Assembly (NCBI GenBank): GCA_029821515.1
Contig: JALGTD010000052.1
Span: 1-11,787, forward strand
Length of the DNA stretch: 11,787 bases
Direction: 5' to 3'
Source of the DNA: Candidatus Zipacnadia bacterium
GTDB taxonomy: Bacteria; Armatimonadota; Zipacnadia; Zipacnadales; Zipacnadaceae
The notes under the pieces were generated by a model. The model was not told where the DNA came from and made no database searches. It saw only the letters and a list, made by a program, of their open reading frames with translations. The position numbers were made by a program, and so were the translations under genes. Of the stretch, positions 7,048 through 11,787 are shown one piece after another. Numbering within the stretch: position 1 is the stretch's first letter; the number at the start of each line of letters is the position of its first letter.

Positions 7048-8601
7048 ATGATCAGAAAAGAAACAGCCCCGGAAAGCCTTGCCGACTTCGCCACCGACGA
7101 AAGTGGTATTGTACAGGCCGTCGGTGTCGAGGCCGTTTGCTTTCCTCAATCAGAACAAGAAGTCTGTGAAATACTGGCCGAGGCCAACGAAACCAGAACG
7201 CTGATTACCACTTCGGGCGCGGGCACCGGGCTCAATGGCGGGCGGGTGGCCATCCACGGGGGAATGGTGATGGCCACGCAAGAGCTACGTACTCCGCAGC
7301 CCCGCGAGCTGCTCGCTCTCCAGGCAGAACAGTTTGGGCAGCAGTATGTCATATACATTGATGAGAAACGCCAGGAGGCTTATGTACCTGCGGGAGTCTC
7401 CACTGAGCTGCTGGACCAGATGCTCCCCGAAGAGTTGCTCTACCCGCCTGATCCCACCGAAAAGTCCGGCTTTATCGGGGCTAACATCGCCTGCAACGCC
7501 TCGGGCTCACGCACGTTTCACTACGGCGCCAGCCGCAACTGGGTGCTGGGCTTGCGGGTTGTGCTGCCTACCGGTGATATTATTGACATAACTCACGGCG
7601 ATTATACTGCCGACGGCGAGCTACGCTTTGCCAACCAGTCGGGAATACAGTACGCCGTCCCCTTGCCCTCCTATCAGATGCCAGCGGGCAAGAACGCCGC
7701 CGGCCTCTATGCTCGCCCTGGTATGGATCTGGTGGATCTGTTCGTCGGCAGCGAGGGCATATTGGGCGTCATCACCGAGGTGCACCTGAAGCTTACCGAG
7801 CGGCCTGATAATATAGTTGGCGAAATTGCCTTTTTCTCCAGCGAGGCCGACGCTCTGGGCTTTGTTGAGGATTTGCGCGCGGCTGCTGCCGGCGCGATGA
7901 CTGTCCTGTCCATTGAGTATTTCGACAGCAACTCGCTGGATTTTATGGAGCATGAGGTACTGGCGGGCAAAGACTACGGGGCAGCTATCTACACTGAGGT
8001 AGTCGGCACATTAGATGAACTTGACCCGCTCATAGCAGCGCTGGAGGCCAATGACTATGCTGCGGACTGGTTTGCTGACAGCTCGGAAGAGGAACTGGAG
8101 CAGAAGGAGTTTCGCCATTCGCTGCCTGACGAGGTCCACGCCTACCTGCGCCGCCACAATAGCCAGGCATGGATCACTGACTTTGCTGTCCCGGCGGAGA
8201 AGTTCCCCGAGATGCTCCAGGCTTATCACGCAGCCGGCGCGGCGCTGCGGGAAAAATTCCCCCGGGAGGGCGAGCACTGCCTGGTATTCGGCCACATCGG
8301 CAATTATCACCTCCATGTTGAGTTCATCGCTCACAACTCGGAGGAATTAGCCATGGCCAAGCAGCTCTACAGCGAGCTGGCCAGGCAAGCCATCGCCTGG
8401 GGCGGAACGGTGAGCGCTGAGCACGGTGTAGGCAAAAAGACGCTGACCGTAGACGGCCGGACTATGCCCTATCTGGAGCTGATGTATGGCAAACAAGGCG
8501 TAATAGAGATCGCCCGCACCAAGCAGGCGCTCGACCCCAACCTGATACTCAACGTGGGGAATATGGTGCCGAGAAGCTACTTTAAGGAGTTAAATGGATA
8601 G
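7048..8601 (+). CDS. GlcD/DLD-type FAD-linked 2-hydroxyacid oxidase (D-lactate dehydrogenase-like)
   Basis: A 517-residue flavoprotein, close to the usual length of E. coli GlcD and bacterial D-lactate dehydrogenases. It oxidises a D-2-hydroxyacid such as D-lactate, glycolate or D-2-hydroxyglutarate, passing electrons to the respiratory chain or an electron-transfer protein. The PCMH-type FAD domain (about 25-250) shows SGAGTGLNGGRV (56-67), PPDPTEKSGFIGANIACNAS (133-152) and GSEGILGVITEVHLKL (234-249). The C-terminal oxidase domain has GHIGNYHLH (415-423), with the presumed metal or substrate His residues 416, 421 and 423, then SAEHGVGKKT (456-465) and DPNLILNVGNM (496-506). AGAGG at 7036-7040 lies 7 bases before the ATG. 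No GlcE or GlcF partner adjoins it, so it is probably single-subunit. The substrate cannot be told from sequence. Confidence 0.95.
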   Translation: MIRKETAPESLADFATDESGIVQAVGVEAVCFPQSEQEVCEILAEANETRTLITTSGAGTGLNGGRVAIHGGMVMATQELRTPQPRELLALQAEQFGQQYVIYIDEKRQEAYVPAGVSTELLDQMLPEELLYPPDPTEKSGFIGANIACNASGSRTFHYGASRNWVLGLRVVLPTGDIIDITHGDYTADGELRFANQSGIQYAVPLPSYQMPAGKNAAGLYARPGMDLVDLFVGSEGILGVITEVHLKLTERPDNIVGEIAFFSSEADALGFVEDLRAAAAGAMTVLSIEYFDSNSLDFMEHEVLAGKDYGAAIYTEVVGTLDELDPLIAALEANDYAADWFADSSEEELEQKEFRHSLPDEVHAYLRRHNSQAWITDFAVPAEKFPEMLQAYHAAGAALREKFPREGEHCLVFGHIGNYHLHVEFIAHNSEELAMAKQLYSELARQAIAWGGTVSAEHGVGKKTLTVDGRTMPYLELMYGKQGVIEIARTKQALDPNLILNVGNMVPRSYFKELNG

Positions 8602-8631
8602 GGCGGCTGCACCAGTTTCCTTCAGCTATCC
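8596..8631. repeat. Inverted repeat joining the stop codons of two convergent genes
   Basis: GGATAG (8596-8601) and CTATCC (8626-8631) are perfect inverted repeats; an inner CTG/CAG can extend the stem past a 5-base bulge. The oxidase stop is inside the left arm and the rlmN-frame stop inside the right arm. There is no T-run on either strand, so it is not a standard intrinsic terminator. Confidence 0.4.
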
Positions 8632-8705
8632 GCATCCGCCCGAAGTTGACCACAAGCTGCATCTACCTGCGTCCCCTTGCTGTAGCGCACGCTGGCGTTG
8701 ATGGC
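8622..8705 (-). pseudogene. rlmN: Out-of-frame remnant of the rlmN C-terminus
   Basis: Read one base out of phase with the rlmN start, 8705 to 8622 encodes 27 residues containing SVRYSKGTQVDAACGQLRAD and a TGA stop. This is the family's conserved tail, with the methyl-carrying Cys at 8654-8652. It cannot be reached from the ATG without a frame change: the upstream codon in this frame is TAG. Relative to B. subtilis RlmN (from memory), roughly 70 bases before this point are missing, a number not divisible by three if the junction lies after IIPFN. The family assignment is firm; the cause of the frame change is not known. Confidence 0.8.
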
Positions 8706-9570
8706 CTACTGCGTTGAAGGGAATAATGTTGACGTGGTGTCGCAGGTCACCGACCAATTCGGCCAGGTGGTCGGCCTGCTCCAGGGAGTCATTGACGTCC
8801 GCCATCAGCACATACTCGAAGGTAACGGGTTGTCCGCCGGTTCTTCGCGTAAAGTACCGGCAGGCTGTTAGCAGTTCTGCAATACTCCAGCGTGCAGCAC
8901 CGGGCATTAGCTGCTGGCGCTGGGAGTCGGTGACGGCGTTGAGTGATACGGCAAGCTCTACCCCCAGATTCATATCTGCCAGTCTGCGTATCCCCGGCAC
9001 TATCCCGGCGGTAGAGACTGTTATGTGGCCGGGCGATAGATCAAGCGTATGAGGATCGGTAAAGCGTCTGATAGCCGCGACTACATTGTCCAGATTTGCC
9101 AGCGGCTCGCCCACCCCCATAAAAACAATGTTACGCGGCCTGTGGATGACTCGCTGGACTGCGAGTTGCTGACCAACTATCTCTCCAGCAGTCAGATTCC
9201 GCTCGAAGCTTCCGAGCGCCGAAGCACAAAACAGGCAGCCCATCGCGCAGCCGACTTGACTGGACAGACAAAATGTGTAGTAAGTCCCCATGGGGATGCT
9301 TACGCACTCCACCTGAACCTTATCTGGATACTCCAGCAGATACTTGGTCGTCGGCTGGCCGGTAGATTTCACTATATGGGGCCAATCAAGCTCAAACCGA
9401 GCGGCCAATGCTTGCTGCAGCGGAGAGGGGAGGGTGGTCATCTTTGCGAAGTCGGCCGCACCGTGATGGTAAACCCACTCAAATATCTGGTCGGCACGGT
9501 ATCGCGGCTCGCCGCAGTCGGCCAACCATTGGACCAACTGTTGGTGACTCAGTTCGTAGAATAGCTCCAT
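8626..9570 (-). CDS. rlmN: RlmN radical-SAM 23S rRNA A2503 methyltransferase, C-terminus lost by frameshift
   Basis: RlmN methylates C2 of A2503 in 23S rRNA, and of A37 in some tRNAs, using a 4Fe-4S cluster and two catalytic Cys residues. The 314-residue frame has the N-terminal helical domain (GEPRYRADQIFEWVYHHG), the first catalytic Cys (Cys101 in LSSQVGC context), the cluster motif CAMGCLFC (Cys108, 112, 115), GVGEP (152-156), ITVSTAG (183-189) and VNIIPFN (280-286). Family members run about 340-385 residues and then have 25 or so residues leading to VTVR and AACGQL, whose Cys carries the methyl group. Here the frame turns to unrelated residues after 288 and stops at 8626, while the conserved tail is encoded in another frame. 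GAGGA lies 6 bases before the ATG at 9570. It is therefore either a recent pseudogene or a sequence error. E. coli numbering for the missing Cys is 355. Confidence 0.92.
   Translation of the reverse strand: MELFYELSHQQLVQWLADCGEPRYRADQIFEWVYHHGAADFAKMTTLPSPLQQALAARFELDWPHIVKSTGQPTTKYLLEYPDKVQVECVSIPMGTYYTFCLSSQVGCAMGCLFCASALGSFERNLTAGEIVGQQLAVQRVIHRPRNIVFMGVGEPLANLDNVVAAIRRFTDPHTLDLSPGHITVSTAGIVPGIRRLADMNLGVELAVSLNAVTDSQRQQLMPGAARWSIAELLTACRYFTRRTGGQPVTFEYVLMADVNDSLEQADHLAELVGDLRHHVNIIPFNAVGHQRQRALQQGDAGRCSLWSTSGGCG
8695..8717. repeat. 7-bp direct repeat at the rlmN frameshift junction
   Basis: GCGTTGA occurs at 8695-8701 and 8711-8717 (TCAACGC on the rlmN strand), 16 bases apart. Removing one 16-base unit restores a continuous reading frame into the conserved AACGQL tail. 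This places a slippage or misassembly-prone motif exactly where the frame changes. Confidence 0.6.
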
Positions 9571-9587
9571 GTTAATTCCTCAGGCTA

Positions 9588-9596
9588 ATTGTAGCA
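9588..9596 (-). promoter_or_regulatory. Possible extended -10 promoter for rlmN
   Basis: On the minus strand TGCTACAAT forms an extended -10 element. No good -35 box is visible at 16-18 bases. The start of transcription would be near 9581, giving a very short leader that consists of little more than the GAGGA ribosome binding site (9577-9581). Confidence 0.35.
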
Positions 9597-9689
9597 TAGA
9601 AACTACCGCCAGTGTACCAACTTGTTGAAACGGCCATTTGCAGCTACCCACGTTCTGGAGAATAACGGCAGGAAGAGCCGCTGCTCCGA

Positions 9690-9718
9690 TTGACGATTTC
9701 TATGCCTTTGACTATAAT
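9690..9718 (+). promoter_or_regulatory. Near-consensus sigma70 promoter for the serine acetyltransferase gene
   Basis: TTGACG (9690-9695) and TATAAT (9713-9718) are separated by 17 bases. Transcription should start near 9725, about 68 bases before the acetyltransferase ATG at 9793. It is the strongest-looking promoter in the window. Confidence 0.8.
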
Positions 9719-9736
9719 AGCATCAATCCAGTTAAT

Positions 9737-9769
9737 GACCGCAGCCAGCGGCTGGTTTGCGGTCTTTTT
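9737..9769 (+). terminator. Intrinsic-terminator-like hairpin in the cysE leader (possible attenuator)
   Basis: GACCGCA (9737-9743) pairs with TGCGGTC (9758-9764); inside, CCAG and CTGG form a second stem with a CGG loop. Five T residues (9765-9769) follow directly. It lies about 12 bases after the predicted transcription start and before the ribosome binding site (9780-9784). The placement fits attenuation, a very short RNA, or a 5' protective stem-loop. No T-box consensus or other known riboswitch is visible. Confidence 0.6.
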
Positions 9770-9779
9770 GGCAAGTAGT

Positions 9780-9784
9780 GGGAG
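9780..9784 (+). promoter_or_regulatory. Shine-Dalgarno sequence that decides the acetyltransferase start
   Basis: GGGAG sits 8 bases before the ATG at 9793 but only 2 bases before the ATG at 9787. The later ATG, whose product starts MFKILLKDI like other EpsC-type enzymes, is therefore preferred. A TTG at 9757 inside the hairpin is excluded. Confidence 0.75.
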
Positions 9785-9792
9785 TAATGCCC

Positions 9793-10488
9793 ATGTTTAA
9801 GATATTGCTCAAGGACATTCAGGCGGCGCGCGAGCGCGACCCGGCGGCACGAAGTAACCTGGAGATCCTGCTGTGCTACAGCGGCGTACACGCAATTATA
9901 GCCCATCGCATCATCCACCGGCTGTGGCAGTGGAAGTTGCGGCTGTTGGCTCGCTGGCTTTCCCAGGTTGCCAAATTCTTTACCAATATTGAAATACATC
10001 CGGGTGCGACTATCGGTGAGGGGTTTTTCATAGACCACGGCACCGGCATTGTTATTGGTGAGACCAGCGAAATTGGCGACGGCGTTACCCTATTCCAGGG
10101 AGTGACTCTGGGGGGGACTGGCAAAGAGGTCGGCAAGCGCCATCCCACTCTGGAGGACAACGTCACCGTGGGATCCGACGCCCAGATTCTGGGCTCAATT
10201 ACTATCGGCGAGTGCTCCGTAGTGGGCTCCGGGGCTGTGGTAGTGGACAATATCCCACCGTACTGCACCGTCGTAGGCAGTAAGGCCTACGTGGTGCGCC
10301 GCGACGGTCAGCGCATCTACGATTTCCATCACGAGCGGGCTTTGCATGCCAAAGACCCGGAGATGCAGCAGCTCCTGGACCGCATCAAGCAACTGGAAGA
10401 AGAAGTCTCTACCCTCAAGGCACAATGTGAGATGTATAGGCGGCCACAGGCAACTGGCAGAACCGAAGCCAGCCCGGAAGAACAATAA
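9793..10488 (+). CDS. cysE: Serine O-acetyltransferase, EpsC/short CysE type
   Basis: It acetylates L-serine with acetyl-CoA to O-acetylserine, the first committed step of cysteine synthesis, in the cytoplasm. The 231-residue product has the N-terminal helical part (MFKILLKDIQAARERDPAAR, then LEILLCYSGVHAIIAHRIIH) followed by a left-handed beta-helix of hexapeptide repeats from about 65 to 168. The catalytic IDHGTGIVIGET is at 80-91 (Asp81, His82), FQGVTLGGTGK at 101-111 and the acetyl-CoA-site RHPTL at 116-120 (His117). The short N-terminus distinguishes it from the longer enteric CysE. After the helix there is a charged tail with heptad-like spacing (DPEMQQLLDRIKQLEEEVST, 188-207) that may be a coiled coil. 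The TATAAT promoter and hairpin at 9690-9769 lie upstream. No cysK adjoins it. Residues before the chosen start are unlike the family. Confidence 0.95.
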   Translation: MFKILLKDIQAARERDPAARSNLEILLCYSGVHAIIAHRIIHRLWQWKLRLLARWLSQVAKFFTNIEIHPGATIGEGFFIDHGTGIVIGETSEIGDGVTLFQGVTLGGTGKEVGKRHPTLEDNVTVGSDAQILGSITIGECSVVGSGAVVVDNIPPYCTVVGSKAYVVRRDGQRIYDFHHERALHAKDPEMQQLLDRIKQLEEEVSTLKAQCEMYRRPQATGRTEASPEEQ

Positions 10489-10530
10489 ACGCGTGGCGGT
10501 AGTCTAAATAGACGATAGTCGAGAACCGGA
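10489..10530 (+). other. 42-base spacer, no terminator
   Basis: The spacer between the acetyltransferase and the VanW-like gene contains the small inverted repeat GTCTA-AA-TAGAC without a T-run. The ribosome binding site before 10531 is weak (GAGAACCGGA). Same-strand spacing permits cotranscription. Confidence 0.4.
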
Positions 10531-11787
10531 ATGAATAACGCAGGGCGTCGCAAAATAGTGAAACGGATCGGAATTGCCTTGGGCATAGTTGTGGTACTGG
10601 CCCTGGGTGGAATAGCGCTGATAGCGGCAACTGTTCAGCAGTTCCAGGCAAGTAACAAGATCGCCGCCAGCGTGTCCATAGCTGGCATAGACGTCAGTGG
10701 GCTTACTTCTACCGAGGCGGAGGCTAAGCTGCAGAGGCAGTTGCTACCCCGCCTGCCCACCGACGTCGACCTGCTTCATCCCAATGGGACACGCACTATC
10801 AGCCGCGAGGAGCTGGGTGTAGCAGCGTTGCCGGACGAAGCTGTTAAGGAGGCTATGCAAATCGGGCGTACTGGCCATTTGCTCGAAGACATTGCAACAA
10901 AGCTCTATCTTTGGCGCAACAGCCGCGATCTCTCCATCCCGGTCTGGATCGACCAGCACCGCCTGCGGCAGACCCTCGAGGAAATTGTTACCCAGATAGA
11001 CTGCGAACCAGTGGATGCTCAAGTCCAGGTAACTGACGATGAAGAGGTTGAGAAAGTACCCGGCCAGGTTGGTGTTACTCTACAGATTGATGAGAGTCAA
11101 GCTGTCTTGCAACAAGCACTGTCCGATCCGTTCCGGCGTACTGTTGAGCTGGTGGTTGTGAGTCAACCACCTAGCATAAGCACTGAGGATTTACAGAATA
11201 TTGAGGTGGTGCTAGGCAGCTACAGCACTCCTTTCAACCCCGCGCGGGTTGGCCGCACGCATAACCTACGGCTGGCTATCGCGCGCGTTAATAACACGGT
11301 GCTCCAGCCGGACGAGGAGTTTTCACTGAACGAAACCGTCGGACCGCGTCTGGCCAAGACCGGCTACCGCACTGCTCCAATCTTCCGTGAAAACGAGGTG
11401 GTCCCCGAGATCGGCGGTGGCGTCTGCCAGGTGGCCAGTACCATTTACAATGCTGCACTATTAGCCAATATGGAGATGATTGAGCGCCATCACCACTCCC
11501 GGCCGGTTGTCTACTGTCCGACGGGCCGCGATGCCACCGTCTACTACGGTCAGCTCGATATGCAGTTTAAGAATTCTCTCAGCCATCCGGTCCTAATCCT
11601 GGGTGAAGTTAAGGGAAACCGGCTGTGGGCCAAGATCTTAGGCAAAGCCGAAGACGACTACGATGTTAAGCTTATTCGCACCGGCTTGCGCCACAGCGGC
11701 TATGCCACCAAAGAAGTACCCGATCCCGAACTGGAGGAGGGCAAGCGGGAAATTGAGACGGAGGGGCGCAGCGGCGTGAGTGTTACT
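10531..11787 (+). CDS. VanW/YoaR-family membrane-anchored protein with G5-like tail, 3' end outside window
   Basis: The frame is open from the ATG at 10531 to the right edge: 419 codons, no stop. Residues 1-11 are basic and 12-35 form one membrane segment, so the rest is presumably extracytoplasmic. SIAGIDVSGLTSTEAEAKLQ (49-68) starts the repeat seen in YoaR-like proteins, and residues about 90-205 fit the putative peptidoglycan-binding domain (PG_binding_4). The VanW domain spans about 228-357: YSTPFNPARVGRTHNLRLAI (231-250), then the signature GGGVCQVASTIYNAALLAN (295-313) and HHHSRPVVYCPTGRDATVYY (320-339). From about 394, VPDPELEEGKREIETEGRSG looks like the start of a G5 domain, cut by the edge. 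VanW proteins are found beside vancomycin-resistance genes and elsewhere, but their biochemical role is not established; a cell-wall role is inferred. Confidence 0.93.
   Translation, partial: MNNAGRRKIVKRIGIALGIVVVLALGGIALIAATVQQFQASNKIAASVSIAGIDVSGLTSTEAEAKLQRQLLPRLPTDVDLLHPNGTRTISREELGVAALPDEAVKEAMQIGRTGHLLEDIATKLYLWRNSRDLSIPVWIDQHRLRQTLEEIVTQIDCEPVDAQVQVTDDEEVEKVPGQVGVTLQIDESQAVLQQALSDPFRRTVELVVVSQPPSISTEDLQNIEVVLGSYSTPFNPARVGRTHNLRLAIARVNNTVLQPDEEFSLNETVGPRLAKTGYRTAPIFRENEVVPEIGGGVCQVASTIYNAALLANMEMIERHHHSRPVVYCPTGRDATVYYGQLDMQFKNSLSHPVLILGEVKGNRLWAKILGKAEDDYDVKLIRTGLRHSGYATKEVPDPELEEGKREIETEGRSGVSVT

Noticed and set aside
9757..9792. TTG at 9757 as start of the serine acetyltransferase
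   Set aside because: It lies inside the terminator-like hairpin, has no ribosome binding site, and adds residues unlike the family; the ATG at 9793 with GGGAG upstream fits better.
9571..9792. T-box riboswitch upstream of cysE
   Set aside because: No GGGUGGNACCGCG-like sequence or specifier stem is present, and the leader from the predicted start is too short.

Overview
The window is a bacterial chromosomal segment of moderately high GC, estimated by eye. One gene has a signal peptide, beta-rich repeats and a C-terminal aromatic residue, so the organism is probably diderm. The serine acetyltransferase is the short EpsC type and there is a VanW/YoaR-like protein. Both are common in Gram-positive-related and other Terrabacteria-like lineages, so a diderm outside the Proteobacteria is my guess, but nothing here fixes the taxon. 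I see no mobile element, CRISPR array, tRNA or rRNA.

Left block (1-6655, minus strand). Four genes read right to left and look like one transcription unit: an outer-membrane beta-barrel protein, a stand-alone FabF-type ketosynthase, a 7TM-GAF-PAS histidine kinase, and a second, soluble kinase-like protein cut off by the window edge. The kinase genes overlap by 4 bases (ATGA), and the ketosynthase stop lies 8 bases before the first kinase's predicted start. The ketosynthase keeps its nucleophilic Cys and first active-site His but has Gln where the second His should be. The last kinase keeps its phospho-acceptor His but has Tyr in place of the N-box Asn of the ATPase domain, and its N-terminus looks like a receiver without the phospho-Asp. 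These are the most unusual protein-level observations.

Middle (6656-8601). A 392-base divergent intergenic region carries a sigma70-like promoter facing right and alternative hairpins in the leader of the outer-membrane gene. It is followed by a GlcD/D-lactate dehydrogenase-type FAD oxidase on the plus strand.

Right block (8622-11787). rlmN (minus) converges on the oxidase. Its 3' end has an out-of-frame deletion, so the conserved C-terminal motif with the catalytic methyl-carrying Cys is still in the DNA but in another frame. A divergent promoter with near-consensus boxes drives a serine acetyltransferase gene, with a terminator-like hairpin directly after the promoter and before the ribosome binding site. 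A VanW-family membrane-anchored protein follows 42 bases downstream and runs off the right edge.

Taken together, the left block looks like an envelope or lipid-related signalling operon of unknown purpose. The right block is housekeeping: 23S rRNA/tRNA methylation, cysteine synthesis and cell wall.
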